A DNA stretch of 64,000 nt from Drosophila miranda (GCF_003369915.1 NC_046674.1:20649657-20713656), one strand, 5' to 3'; positions 36,611-50,028 are shown, counted from the first letter of the stretch. Notes: generated by a model from the sequence alone, not told the origin. Numbers and translations are program-made.

Positions 36611-39600
36611 TTGCCGAAAATTGGCGCTGCCCTGCTTACCGGTTATTGACCAATATCCATATACATACCCGTGCATACTCGTACTCGTTCAATATGAATT
36701 TGCAAACATTTACTTGAAACCCGTTTTAAGAATTAATTAAAGATCAGACCCATCTCACATCTCCCATCTTGCATTGCAATTCCCATTCTTATTCCCATTC
36801 CCATTCCCCTCCGCTCCGACTTCGATCCTAAACAAAAATTTCTGCTGCAATTTGAGGCTCTTAATTTATTCCCGATCTTGGTACAGGCTCTTATTGTTCT
36901 TCTCTCTGGCACCCCATGCACTTGTTTATCCTACACTCGACGCCATGTACACATGTACATAAGTTGCGGTCCATGCCGATGATCATCGTGGAGGAGGTCG
37001 ATTGGGGGTGAATCGGCTGGCCCCACTCTGCACTTTTGGTTCAGTCCGATTTTAAATTCGATCGTTTTGATTTTGGGCATTATCCAGAGCTGATTTTTCT
37101 CGAACATGTCGGGGATTTGGTTTTTCCATCCGCAATTGTTTACAAGAAAACTATAAACAAAGCAAACACACGGCGTCTCTCCCCTCCCCTCCCCTTCTTT
37201 TCCGTTCAGTCTTGATCTCCCACCCTCAACATGTTTTGTGCCTCGTTTCGTGCCCCCATTGATGTTATTTTTGGCCACTGGGCATGAGGCAGCACTAAAT
37301 TCTCCATTCTCCTCCAGCCTTCTATATAGTATTTGTTCTACATACCCGCCACAGCCCAGAGCAGAGGCTGAAGCAGTAGCAGCAGCAGCCGGTCAGATGA
37401 AGATGTTGCCAGCGGCACATGGGAGATGGGAGGTGGATAGCGTGGATAGGGTGGATAGGTTGGGGCATTGGGAGGAGGAATGGAGGAATGGAGGGGCAGC
37501 TACAAAATACTTAAAGGTGCCACATACGCATCGTTCGATTTTGGATACGGTTTCTTGGCATTTTGTTTATGCAACAATAAATTTTACATTTAATTTTCGT
37601 TTCATTTGAAATGCTACAGAAATACCGAAGAATGCCCCGATTTGGATCTGAATTTGTTCCGCCGAGGCGGCGAGCTGCGCGAGGGTGAAGCAATTTGTCC
37701 GATTTCACTATACCGGCAATATCTGGCAAGGTTTTTGCAATCAGATTTGCATATTTCTTTGTTCTGGCTGTGAAATAATTAATTATTAATCGAACGCGAA
37801 GAATTCGGAGTACATTTTGCGCAATTGAAATATTCGGATAGGCGGAAAGATATAGTATCTTATGTACAATACTAGTACAGATGAATGAATGTTTCCAGAT
37901 TTAGGTTGGGTTGGCGTTTTTTGATCGAAAAGTGAGCTGCAAAGACCACAGAAATTGTAAGTTTTGGGAATTTTGTGGAATTCAAGTGCCGAAATCGAAT
38001 GTTTGTGTTTGAAAAATGTATAGATACTTGTATATTTTAGGAAATTAGTCACCTCGTCGCATACGAGTACATACTAGTATGTTTTGCGATTACTATGGAG
38101 AGGCTTCTGTTTGGGCAAGGTATCTGTACAGTAAATACTTCTTTGACTTAATCAACTTTGTAATTATAATGTTGTAGGAAATGTTATATGTAATTATAAT
38201 AGGTATTTTCCATTTTGTCTTTAGGAATTCTCTATAAATTTTGACAAAATTGGACATTTATACATATTGAAATCGTGGGAGACACTCGCATTATTCATCT
38301 CCATTGGTCGAGAAACTCTCTTCTCTTTGCACACACCACACTCGAATAAATGAAAGGGAAAATTGTGAAATTTTGATGATAATGTTTTTAAATTGGCCGC
38401 AAAATGATTCGAATGCATCGTTAGAGCTGTTGACTTTGATTAGCTAGATAAAATATGTCCCCAAGGGAACTTTGTAAAGATAGATATGATGGGGATGTAC
38501 TCACCTATTATTAAGCTGGATTGGATGGGTTGTTTGTTGGATAAACTCATAGTAAATACGCCTTTTTCCCTTTCCTGTCGTTGATCGAATAAAACGCCAG
38601 TAAGCGGAAAAAGACAAATCGACTAGAATTTTGATCTTTGTATATTTTACAATATATTTAGCTGCGAAAACCTCGGACTTTTTTGAACACATGGCACCAC
38701 GAGGCGGACGGTTTTTTGCTTCAGCGTGTTTAGAAATTGAATTAAATTAATTTGCTTCGATTGATTTATGGACCAATCGGTGCTCTGGAAAACTGTGCCA
38801 AGAGGCGGCTGCTGCTGATCATCGCTGCCGTCTAATGATCGAGGGTCTATATGCACATGCCATACGAAAATAGTTTTATTTTTATAACTGTGTGCTGGTT
38901 TGGTTTCTTTTTTTATGGACTTCCCCCACATACGCGCTGGGACGGACGATGATGATGAGGATGATGCCTATGCCGATGCCGATGCTGATGCCGATGCTGA
39001 TGGCATCTGCCAATGCACACAGCTGTCTCCCCATGCCAAATGTACGACCGAGTACGCCAGTGTACTCTTCTCTATAGAATCGTAGATACGTATAGTCTGT
39101 ATGTATTTATACATATATATGTATCTAAGCAAGGAAGTTGTAAACCACTGGGTTGGGGGATGGGATGCCTATTAAATTGTGATTTGTTTCATGAGGCTGG
39201 CAATTAAGAGCAGCATCCACCTACTCCAAAATATTCCCAAGACAAAGGCCGCCAAAATGTGGGAAAATTCGCAAGGAAAATGCATGGCAAAGGGTGGTGG
39301 CTGGTGCGAAAGCTGGCCAGCGGCAGCAGAGAGCAGAGAGCAGGGAGCTTGGGCAGTGATTGGATTGGTCTGGTGCGGTGCGGTGCGGTGCGGTGTGGTG
39401 TGGTAAGGTGTGGTGCTGGCGGTGGAATAAACAAAAATGACGACATGCCAAATGAAATGGGCAATGCGAAAAGCGCAAAAACTTTCGACAGTTGCCAGCA
39501 GAAAGGCAAAGAAAAACGAAAACGAAGCACACACACACGCAACGTGAGAGGGATCGGGAGAGAGAGACTGTCAGAGAGACGGACGTCTACTTGACTATAT

Positions 39601-39812
39601 GGGTATCCTATATGTATAGGATAAATAAATAAAACTGAAAATTATGAAAAACAGGCAGCCGCAGCAGCAGTAGCAACAGCAACAGCAACAGAGGCATTCG
39701 CCATAGACACGAGTGGATTTTTGGATTTTTAAATATTTTTAGCCAAAAGCCAAAAACCGAATATTTTGCCAGTCGAGTGGGATATTGGAAAGATGAAAAA
39801 TTATCAACGCTA

Positions 39813-39885
39813 TGCGTGTGTGTGTGTGTGGTTGTGGGTGAGTGGTTGTGTGCGTGTGTGTGTATTTGTGTGTGTGTGTGTGGGC
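39813..39885. repeat. GT/CA microsatellite
   Basis: Interrupted (GT)n tract. Confidence 0.85.
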
Positions 39886-40272
39886 TAACTTGGCAACAGT
39901 TGGAAAATGTACGCCCACTTCCGCCTGGCAGGCCGCCGACTGATCCTGATCCTGTTCCTGTTCCTGTTCCTGTTACCGTTCCTGTCTCTTTGCCTGTTCC
40001 AGAGCAGCACTTCAAATATAACATAGATTCGGATTCAAGTTGATTCAATTTAATTTGGATATTAATTTTTGAACTGATAAAAAAAATGTATGCAGGTGGA
40101 TTTGATCTTTGAATTTATTCTCTTTTTCCGAGCGAATGTACATTTAGTGAAAAGTGAACCGTACACGTTGACGCCACGAGACGCACTGCACCTACGCTCC
40201 AAAATTTTGAAAACTCAAAGACATTTCGAAAATTCTATTCACGAAATGAATGGGCGTGCGAGCGAGTCAAAT

Positions 40273-40340
40273 AGAAAGAGAGAGAGAGAAAGAGGGAGCA
40301 CGCCATACAGAGAGCGAGAGAGAGAAAGGGAGAGGAAGAT
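40273..40340. promoter_or_regulatory. GAGA-rich tract (possible Trl/GAF binding)
   Basis: Repeated GAGAGA and GAGCGAGAGAGAG runs over about 70 nt. GAGA factor binds such tracts at Drosophila promoters and insulators, but they are also common as plain microsatellites, so function is only possible. Confidence 0.3.
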
Positions 40341-40679
40341 ATATACTCAAGTGCAGGGGAGGCACACGATCTGAGCGAAGGAGCCAGGCAATTTATGCTT
40401 TTGCTCAGTGGCAGCAGATGGGCAGCCCCAAGAGCCCCACACCTCGGCAGAGTGCTGCAGCATCTTCCCCATCCGTCCATACATCCATCCATCCATCCAC
40501 CCACCCACCACCCACGCCACCCTCTGGCATAGAAATTTTTTTCTAAAATCGGACACAAATAAAGGGGGGAAAATTAATTATATGGAGAATGGAAGGAGGA
40601 GAATCGATGAGTGCAGTTCAGCATAGCATCAAAGTTCAAGCGGTTTTTCGCACTCGAATGATTGGAGCAGAGGAAGTTC

Positions 40680-40695
40680 TACGAGTATACTCGTA
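40680..40695. repeat. Second perfect copy of palindrome TACGAGTATACTCGTA
   Basis: Identical over all 16 bases to 9833-9848, 31 kb away, with unrelated flanks. Confidence 0.8.
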
Positions 40696-41939
40696 ATTCA
40701 ACGATCGCGATCGGTTGCTTAGTCTAAACATGGCTGCGGCCACACCCAGTCATCTAGTCAGCATCCAGTCAGCACCTCTCTCCACTCTCCATCCAGAACG
40801 ATTCCCAGTCCCGATTCCACTCGGTGCCTTAGTCAGGCGGTATACGAGTACGAGTATCTGTCAGTTGGCGAGAGAAAATAAACAACAGAGAGAGGAAAAT
40901 GCGGGGAAAAAAAGATGAAAACTCGCTTCGAATATGAACATTTTTATTCTCTAAACATTCCTGGATGTTTATGTTTTTGGATGTTCTTTTTTCTTCTGTT
41001 TTCCGCTGCCTTCTGCCATTTCGGGGTGGAACTCCATGATGTTTCGGGTGCTCGGGATTGGTATGCTGCTCAAGTGCTGTGCCAGTTGGAAACAAGATTC
41101 TAAAAAGATTCTAAAACGCTTAGTTATGACTAGCTTGTTGTGCCCTACTCCTCCTCCTCCTCCTTCCCCGTTCCGTCCGTTTCCATTTACCTTTCTCTCA
41201 CATTGTAAACATTTCACTTGACGCTCGGTGCTATATTTAACATTTTCGCCTGCGGGAAAAACAGGCAAATAAATAACATAAACCGAAAACCCGAAATGAG
41301 ATACAGCGGCAGTAACAAAATAAAGTTACCTGCGCCTCAAACTAATTTTATTAGTGGAAAAGTTTACAAAAACGAAGAAAGAAAAGAAATTGGAAAATTC
41401 CTAGGTGGCAAAGAACAGAAAAAATAACACGAAACCTCCTTGGGTTCGGCACGGACATGGACTTAAACGTGGTATACGATAACATGGCATGAATGCTGTA
41501 AAAAGTGGCAGCCGCCAAGATTGGATCAATATATCATGCCGTTGTATAGGACAATCGGTTCAAAATTAATCAATGGTGAAAAACCATTCTTGATTGAGGA
41601 TAATTTCATAAATCTCAGTAAGATTTATTTACAATCGGATCTCTACTTAAATTAATAGGCTTCCGAATCTGAAGATAGCTTAATAAAGCGTGTTAAAATG
41701 TTTTTAAGGATTTGTTTAACATATTTAGTCATATAGTAGAGGAAAGATCGATAAAAATAGCATATCATATCGTCATTTTTTTATGGTTTTTAGCAACAAA
41801 AGTTATAAGTATAAGATCAGGAAAAATTAGTTAAACATACTTGTGAAATTTCCTTGTTATACAAAGATCTGATCTGACAGTTTCAAATTGTTTATTTACA
41901 TTTACATATCTATACTTATTTTATTTTTAAAATTTTTTA

Positions 41940-43937
41940 ATGGGGGATGTTGAGGAATATGTGGAGTCTGCGGCTCCTACAATTGAGACTGCCATCGACA
42001 AAATTTTCACCCGCCTTAAGGTCATTGCCGTAGATGTGGAGAAGGTGCTGCGGGCCAAGGAGCTGCTGACCAGCCTGCAGCGTCGCGAGACGTTCTTCCA
42101 CCTGCTGGGTCACGACGACGATGGCAGCATTAACTACAATATCAACGAATTGAAACTCATGGAGTCCAGGTTCTCGTATCCGTCCATATCGAGCGGGGAT
42201 GAAGAGCTTGGTGGCGAGGAGCTGAGCGAGGATCTGTGTGGCGTCTGGCAGTGCCAAGAGGAGGATCGCTGGCATAGCTACTTTTCCGGCTTCCAGGTAC
42301 TGAGCTCGCGCCATGGTCCCGATTCCAACGAAAATCGCAAGTGCATCCAGCTGTCTAAAACGCTTGGGTGCGATCAGGAACTCAAGACCTTACTTCGTGA
42401 GTAGCCTGGGGAAACAGCTGCCCTGCCTCAAAGGTACCCGTACCCGCATGATGGATTTCTACTATTTTTAGGCAATGGCGTTCGGTGCTTTGCCCTAGAT
42501 CTCTTCGTGGGCACCCAGAGCTCCAATCAGTCACTGGTCGTGCAGCTGCGCGAGGCAGAGATCAGCGTGTCCAAGGAGTACGGCTTCCCAGTCGTATCCA
42601 CCATTTTGGTGAAGCTCTCGCCGCGCTTTCAGTACTCGGGCTACCTCAACCCACAACAGTATAAAGGCGACAACAGCTGTGTGGAGCTGAAGAAAGGGAA
42701 CAAGCTGACACTGACTGTCGACCGACTGTTCTCCGACTGCTCCACGCCGTTGATGTTATATGTGAACGCCCGCTTCCTGCTGGGAGATATCGTGGAGTAT
42801 GACTTCATCCTTATCGGCAATGAGATCCAGTTGGTGGTGCACAGCGTGCATCCAGATCATCTCAACTGCTGTGTAGCCCGTGGAGGAATGCTTGGGTCAT
42901 ATATGCCCGTTTTGTTTCCAAAACGCTGCTCCAAGTTTCGGGTATCGTACGAGGAACTGGAGGATCTTACATTTGCCCACGAGGTAGGAGTCAATGTGGT
43001 AGTTTCCAACATCGTTGGCACCGCCAAGTACCTCGATAATCTGGAAAAATGCATGGCTATAATGCAGTGCGAGAACCTGCGTATCTATGCCCGGTTGGTG
43101 CTCAACGAGGTCAAGGGATGCGATGGCGAATTAAACTGGGCTACCAAGCGGTATGATGGCTTCCTTGTGGAACTTGCCGAGCCCGAAATAGTTCCCGATG
43201 TCATGCAACTGTGTCCAAATGCCGAGTGCTTCTTGCAGTTGGTATACGCGGCCAAGAAGCCGATCATCTTCGATCCCGAGTTGATCTATGAGAAGAAGAT
43301 TCGCATTGACCCCGCCCACTACTACTACACATTTTACTATCCGGACAAGTACCTGGTCAAAGGCCACAAGACAGAGCAGTCATTCTACTTCAGTTTTCTG
43401 CAGAACGCCATCTTCGAGAAGATCCCGCCCGAGGCGCTTTCCAAGGTTCCCTACTGCGATAGATCGCATACTGGCGCTGATGGCTTGGCCCGGGCTGTGG
43501 TCAGTGCCGCCATGGAAGTGCATGCTGTGGCAATTGTTGTCATCGGTGTGACGACGCGCATGGTACAGAAGATTGCCCACTTCCGCCCAGAGGCACCCAT
43601 CATCTTTGTCAGCCACATGCGCTCTGCGGAGGACTACGTGTCGCTATATTACAACGTGACCATGCTCTCGTTCCGCACCAAAAAATTCCACACGCACCGT
43701 CAAAACATTTTCCGCAAGGGCGTTTATGCCTTGGCCTATTTGGCCAAACGTAAGATCGCCCGGCAGCATGACCATGTCATCTTGGTGTACAGCAACGAAG
43801 AGGGAACCACCTTTCCCGAAAAGTATATTCTCTATAAATTTGACAAATCTCACTTTTCCGAGCACATGTCCGCCTGCATGTTCTCCACGAAGCAAGCTCA
43901 GCAAGATTCCAATGAGGATGCGGATGTCGACAACTAA
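41940..43937 (+). CDS. Diverged pyruvate-kinase-like protein, probable pseudoenzyme
   Basis: Read as join(41940..42396, 42472..43937), 640 aa; the CTTC|GTGAGT donor and TTTTTAG acceptor restore Arg in LLRNGVRCFALDLF. The N-terminal 110 residues are unlike any domain I know. The remainder follows the pyruvate kinase order: SKTLGCDQELKTLL and VRCFALDLF in place of the early barrel strands, then the inserted B domain, barrel C-terminal half, and a C-terminal domain with HAVAIVVIGVTTRMVQKIAHFRPEAPIIFVS (allosteric-site domain). The catalytic MVARGDLG stretch is replaced by FLVELAEPEI and the KPVICATQM-like stretch by KPIIFDPEL, so metal and phosphoenolpyruvate binding residues are lost. Drosophila has several such male-biased pyruvate-kinase-like genes; this may be the CG11249 orthologue, but that is recollection. 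It is convergent with Als2. Confidence 0.72.
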
Positions 43938-44337
43938 GAGCAGTTAAATTTATATAATTTATTTGTTCTGGTAAATAATCGGAATGTGTTAAGGTGTTTT
44001 GCTTAGAATATATGAAACAGATATAGATACACTTTTGTTACACTGATCGACAGGTGATCGAGCGTCCACACACACACACACTGGACTGTACATATATATG
44101 CATATGTATATAAATAACATTCGTAAGCCTATGAGGGGTATTTGCACAAGGTTCGTCCAAGAACTACATATATACAGATAATATAACGGGCTCTAATCGT
44201 ACATCATGTAAAGCCAAACAACTATCAATATTGGCATAAATTGTATGCTCTAAAGCTTCCCATTCGAGACATAACATCTCCGAATTGTAATTATTGATAA
44301 GCATTGCCATATATAACATCTTAGCCTCGCCTAGGAC
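43938..44337. other. Convergent 3' spacer
   Basis: Shared 3' region between two tail-to-tail genes; AT-rich with a short CA run at 44070-44082. No gene is seen. Confidence 0.5.
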
Positions 44338-47300
44338 TCAGGGCGTATTTTGCAGAGCCTTTAGAGTCACATGCTCGTAGGCAGCCTTTAGGGTAGTGTA
44401 GCAATAGCCCGCCATCCCATTCATTTCTGCCTGGAAATTCGGTCCACCCGTCAGGTCGTCCAGCAGGGCTAGCTCCGCACCCAAATGGGGTACGGCTGCA
44501 CGTAGCATGGTGAGCATGGTGAGCGGTATCATGTTGTCCGCATTGAGCTGGGCGGCATTGGCTGCAAGTAGATACAATGGATACCAACGATGGGCAGCGA
44601 TCTAGCTAATATGCTCACCTGACATGGCATGCTCATACGCCTCTGTTAGCAGCTGCGTACTGCGCTGTATCACAGTCAACATGTCCTGTGGACTGAACTT
44701 CTCCTGCAGTTGCTTCAAGGTCTGCACAGACTCCTCAAACTTGGGGTCCAGCATCACAGTGTGAAGAAAACTGCAATGAAAGATGAATTTGATTGCAGTG
44801 GATTCCAAATGTGTGCATTTTTAGGTATACTCTCACCTCTCATGGCCCATCAGGACCACAAGTTCTTGGTCGTTTAGTTTCTCGGCATGATTTAGGTTCT
44901 GCCTGTACATCTCGTCCTTGCGGCTGTATTTGTTAGCATACAAAACAAAAAGAGTAGAGTAAATGCCCTCCGAGAGCACCAGCGGATACAGCAGAGTAAT
45001 GTGGGAGATCACCTCTCTGCTGCCCTCCAAGTGGCAATAGTCCTCTGGCAGCGCTGGAAACATTTTTCGCACGAAGCGGTAAATGCGTCGGGAGATGGAT
45101 TCCCATTCGCGCATGGCCTGCTTGGCCAGGATTGGTGTGGGTTTGACCTTCCAATAGCCGTAGGAGTAGTGGAAACAGTTGGCAATCCGTTCGTTCAGGG
45201 CGTGCAGTGGGTGGTGGCGATCCTTGAAGGCTTGCTCCAGATACACACGAATGGATGCGACATCCTGCTCGGTTAGAGTCGAGGCCATGCCAAAACTGGG
45301 CACCTGCTCCAGCATAGCACTCGTCGAGGAGTTGGTCGAGGTTAATGAGCAATCGCTGCCGTTGCTGGTATGCTTGGAAACATTGTTGTTGTTGTTGTTA
45401 TTGCTGCTCTGTGTCATGCTACCGAAGCTCTCGTTGAGCGTACTAGACTCGTGGCCATCCCCATTGAAGCTGCTGTTCAGAAGACTGCGATCCAGCTGAA
45501 AGCTGGCCAAGCTACTTGTGTCCAAATCCCTGGTCGAGTTGTGGCCCATGGAGAGCAGGCTGTCAGCTCGCTGCAGGCCGCTCTGCTTGCTGTTCAGCGC
45601 TTCCTGCGAGTGAATGCGGCGCGGGGGAAATCCGAGGAAATCCAGTGCCGAAGCAGCCTCCGCATGCAGCTTGGTCAATGCAGTTGTCGTTGTTCTTGCC
45701 TTGGCCACTGGGGATGGCGATTTCTGAGGCAGCGGCAGACTGAGCAAAATATTGTTGAAATAGTTTCCTGGCTTGGACCCCGCCCGTGCCCGCTGCTTGC
45801 TCATGTACACGGATATGCAGTTCCAGAGCTGGGCCGTGCTGAGCGAGGGTTTTGCTGGTTTCTTGAGTGTGCTGTCAGACACAGCTGCTAGAGTGGATCC
45901 GGAGCTAGTGTTGGCCGTGCAACTGGCCAGATCAGATTCAAAGTTCTGAAACAACGAACGCCACTTGCGATTATGATCCACGACTTTTCGGCCCAGGGAA
46001 CTAAGCAACGAAGCAAGTTTTACAAAAGATGAACATGCCTCGAACGTGGCCAAGAGGACTCACCTGGGGTATTTCGGAAAGCGTCGGTTCAGCACAAGTT
46101 CGCCAGCCTGCACGCGCACCGTCTCCCAGCTGCCGCTGAGCTGACCAAACATCTTGTTGCCAATAAGCTCGTAATTGTCGTCGTTCTCCTCGCTGGACCC
46201 CATCGCTGATGCCCCCCCAATGCCCGCATCCCCGCTGGGCATGTAGTACTCTCCACGCCCATTCGGTCCGTGCAGCGAAAGCTCACCTTCGTAGTAGTAG
46301 TCGTTCTCGAATATCGCTACCCCACTGCCCACTAGATCGTCGCCGGCAAAGCTGCCCTCGAAGTAGTCACCTCGATTGGTAATGCAGCTTCCGACGCCCA
46401 CGCGCTTGTTGTCCGCAAACAAGCCCATGTACTTATCGCCGCTGATCAAGTCCTCCATGACGCCATAGCCACAGCGGGTGTTGGCCTGGTACTCTCCCAC
46501 GTAGATGTAGCGGTTGTTGCGCATCATCCCATGCCCGTGGAAGAGGCCCTCACAGAAGTTGCCCTCATAAATTTCGCTCTCGTGCGAGTCCTTGCAGTGG
46601 ATCTCGTACAGGCCATGACCGTGGAAGCGGCTGCCCTTGAAATGGCCCACATAGAGACCCGTCGAGGGAATCACCATTTTGCCGTAACCTACACAGAAAA
46701 TGAGGGATGGTTATAGGTTATACACAAGAATGCCTTGAAACACACCTTCTATTATTCCTTGACTGACTTCACCGCAATATACACTGCCATCGGGATACTC
46801 CAGATAGCAGTTGCCATGAAGGACTCCCTTCCTCCAAGTGCCACACGCCTTCACTCTGGCGTACTTCGGATGCTCGCGACTGTACTCGTAGCCCGTGGAG
46901 CGGGCACTGGGCACTGGACTGCCCAGAGGTCTCCCTAGAGCGACCACGATGCTCGACTGCAGCTGATCGAGCCACACCTTGCGCATCTCCTTGGAGCGCG
47001 TGACTACAAGAAAGCTTTTCTCGGGTGTAGTCAGCCTCAGGCCAGTCTCGCCCTCCGACCACACCCATAATGTGGTCAGCGGATAGGAGTACAGCGATTT
47101 TCCTTCCACCTGACAGAGGAAGTCGGAGAAGAGGATGAAGCTGTTGCTGGTCATGCTGAGTACCGAGCTGACCAGCTTGAGGGGAACCAGAGCGGAGGTG
47201 AGGATCACCCGTCGCTGGCTGCGTCTGAACTGCACAATGCGTGGGTTGCGATCGTTGCTGTTCCAAAAATCTTTGGTGTTCACAGCCAGCTCCTGGCTAA

Positions 47301-49101
47301 TACAGCATTGCCGCGCGAACTCCGTCCAGGCCAGGCGATGCTCGTTATACTCGGACTGTGTCTTTACCAACAACTCCATGAACTGAATGAACAGTTGGTG
47401 GATGCTGAAAGGTTGCTGGAACAGCCGCGTCACATAGCTTTCCTCGTTTAGTTCCGCGAGGGGACTGCTGAGGCCGGCAATCGAGGCCACCGCCTCGCCG
47501 AATCCGTTCACCGAGTAAACGTTGCAGAAGGCTTTGGTGTAGCTTTCGAAGAGCTCAATGTATTCCTTATGGTAGCAGATGAAGAGCAAATCGGCAGGCT
47601 GGACAAAGTCAGCCCGGTAGAATCCCTCCAAGGAGTGTAGTGTGGCCACCAGCAGACAGAGCATTCGCTCCCAGTTGACCAGCAGCGGGCCAAGAGCGCT
47701 GAGGGCGTCCAGCGAGGATTGCTGCTGCCAAATTTGAAGAGTTTGGACGGCCTGGCGGTGCTTGAGCAGCAGCTGGAGCTGCGACTGGAGGTGGCTTAGG
47801 TAGTAGTGGTAGTGTCGCTGGAACTGACGTTGATTATGCACAGTATACCCGCCTGAGCACATTAGCAAACGCAACTGGTGGGGCCAGGCCGCACCCAACT
47901 GCAGCTGGAGCAGCGTTTGGGCGTAGGTGCTGGACTGCTGCAGGTGTCGCATTGGAGGTGGCGGTTGTAGCGACTGTATTTGTCCAGACGCATTAAGCAG
48001 CAAAGTGTGGTAGTCGCCACAGGTGGCCTCCAGTGCAGAGTTTTGTTCCAGGGGTAACGCAGCTGCCTGATCCGCAATGGTAATCTCCTTGGGGGCACTC
48101 ATATCCTCGCCCAGTTGCGCGTGAGTGTTCAGGCCCCAGTGGTACAGCCTGCCGTCTAGGGTGCGCGCCACCGTGTGCTCCAGCCCCGCTGCAATGCTGC
48201 ACACACCCATACTGTCCAGTTTCTGCAGACGGGCGACATTGGCTCGTCGGATGTGATCCCCCGTTCCGAGCAGTCCATTGTTGGAGGCTCCGAATGTGAA
48301 GAGCTGGGTGTGCAGCAGGGCATATCCCTGATGAAGCAGGTGCCTCGTGTTTGCGGCAAAGCTGCGCACCGAGTTTCCACTGCTCAGCGACTTGACGGAC
48401 GCGCGATCGTCTTCGGTCTCCTCTTTGCTTGTCAGCGGCAATTGTAGAACATCATCTGCCAGGTTGTAGGGCGCCACCAGCATCACGAAATGCTCATTTC
48501 CCGCCGCCAAATCCAGCAGCTCCTGTCCTTCTTCGTAGAGACGCATGTGCCGAGGCTGCAGCTCCGCCTTGAAGACCTCCCCGCAACTGCCCATCACATA
48601 TGTCTCGCCGCTGGCGCTTACAAAGACCACACCCTGGGCAGAGCAGCAGACACGACGTATTCGGACGCCTTCGTCGATAATCTCTAGGGGATCGAAGCTC
48701 AGCGTCTGCCAGGCATGCGGGTGGTGCACGTCCCTATCCAGCCCGAGGCCCGTGATGAGTTGGCGCTGCACCGAACCATTAGCGAGCACCACGAACAGCT
48801 CCAGGCTGCCACTGCAGTAGTCTACATCGACAACGTCCGTACGTAGTAGGGTGAGGTCCAGCGAGCTCCTGTTTGTCTGCAACTGAGCCGAGTAGAGGGA
48901 GTGGTCTGTTGTCAACAGGAGCACCCCGCCGCGGTCAGCATCGCCTATGCGACAGATCCGCAGCGCGGGCGGTCGTGTCAGTGGCGGCACTCCCTTCCAA
49001 TGGAGTTGCAGAGCTTTGCCGTCGTGATAGATAATGAAGGATTCGTCATCGCCAGGGGTCACAGCTACCTTCATTGCCTTGTCATTGGCCGCACTGCACA
49101 T
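44338..49101 (-). CDS. Als2: Alsin (ALS2) orthologue, Rab5-type guanine-nucleotide exchange factor
   Basis: Read as complement(join(44338..44561, 44619..44770, 44837..46000, 46064..46688, 46746..49101)), 1,506 aa; all junctions are GT-AG and in frame. Domains in order: RCC1-like propeller (about 100-380; LFTFGASNNGLLGTGDH, LYHWGLNTHAQLG), Dbl-homology-like helices (about 480-640), PH-like segment (about 650-750; WVWSEGETGLRL), MORN repeats (about 760-960; YCGEVSQGIIEGYG, YEGNFCEGLFHGHG), and a C-terminal VPS9 domain with DNMIPLTMLTMLRA. The full set and length match alsin, which activates Rab5 on endosomes and, in mammals, affects Rac signalling. The first in-frame ATG after the upstream stop-free stretch is at 49101 (MCSAANDKAMK). 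A Ser/Asn-rich spacer lies between the MORN and VPS9 parts. Confidence 0.93.
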
Positions 49102-49939
49102 AGTACTCGTCGCTCTTGTTGTTGTTGGATTTGGCCAGGGCCAAAGTTTTGTAACACGACGCAATTGCACGAAATGGTTGGAGGCTATTTACACATGCCA
49201 CACGCGCATTGGGATTTACTATCCACTCAGTGCATGGCTATCGAACATTCTACGATCGCAATTTGGACGCACCTTGCCTTGCCAGGATCTTTAACAAGAG
49301 TTTTCGATGGGATTCCAAATTTCTAATAAGTTTTCATGTTTTTGTGATGGTTTCTTGAGTTTAGTGTGCCCGTGCCCTAGGAATACCAAAATAATACTAA
49401 AAATACCAATCAGAATTGGGGGTACTCTGAGCATCCCCAGCAGGGTGACGTCCAGTGATTTCATTTCGGCTTATTTAAGGCTATAGCTAGCATTTTTGTT
49501 AATGAAATAGCTTTTCAACAGATACATATACCCAGATACATATATAAACCCAAAAACCATTTATGTGTACATATAACCATAGATAAGAGCTTTTCAATCG
49601 AGATTTTAAAAGGAGAAGTAATATTAAATACAATTGATTACTTATTATAATCGTAAATTCATTGTACTATTTTATACAATTTTTCAAACGAAAAAAGAAG
49701 AAGGCGAGGTGAAGTCTGCCTGCCACTTGAAATTCATTTTACTGAAATTGCTTTTTGCAGAGAGAGAGAATTGTGGAGGCAATAAGTTTAGCGGCGACGA
49801 CCTTCACAGAACTTTCAGCTTCCACTTGTGCCTGTCAGAAAGGAAACCCAATCACATAAATCAAAGAAAACAATAAAAAAAACAGGTAAAGAACTTTTTA
49901 ATGATTTTAACTATTAACCATTAAAGCCTTTAATTTCCA
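49102..49939. other. Upstream region of Als2
   Basis: Probable Als2 leader and promoter between 49102 and about 49300, then AT-rich sequence. A + strand open frame at 49634-49876 lacks a proper start and looks accidental. Confidence 0.4.
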
Positions 49940-50028
49940 TTAATAATCGTATTGATGCGATCCACGAACATCCGAGCCCACCTCCAAAGCGGCGAATGTC
50001 AGTACCATCAAGAGCAGAGCCTTTTTAT
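49940..50028 (-). CDS. Possible last exon of a small secreted-peptide gene
   Basis: After a CTATTAACAG acceptor on the - strand the frame reads KKALLLMVLTFAALEVG, then SDVRGSHQYDY and a TAA stop at 49940-49942. The first part has the shape of a signal peptide, and the remainder could be a mature peptide of about a dozen residues. The exon begins in phase 1, so a short upstream exon ending in one base must supply the ATG. A donor-like GGGTACGAGT lies about 55 nt upstream, but I find no ATG before it. The gene may be broken by the repeat inserted at 50252, or its first exon may lie further away. Function unknown. Confidence 0.3.

Larger units (their letters stand above)
36611..41939. other. Non-coding region rich in simple repeats
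   Basis: No gene is supported over 5.3 kb. It contains GATGCCGATGCTGATG repeats (38965-39003), a GTGCGGTGCGGTGTGG run (39372-39415), GT runs (39813-39885), TTCCTG repeats (39950-39975), GA-rich tracts (40270-40345), CATC/CACC repeats (40480-40515) and a second copy of the 16-bp palindrome. The short frames over these are artefacts of the repeats. Confidence 0.5.

Noticed and set aside
38892-39085. Asp/Ala-rich frame over the GATGCC repeats
   Set aside because: Produced entirely by the short tandem repeat; alternative frames give equally open low-complexity peptides.
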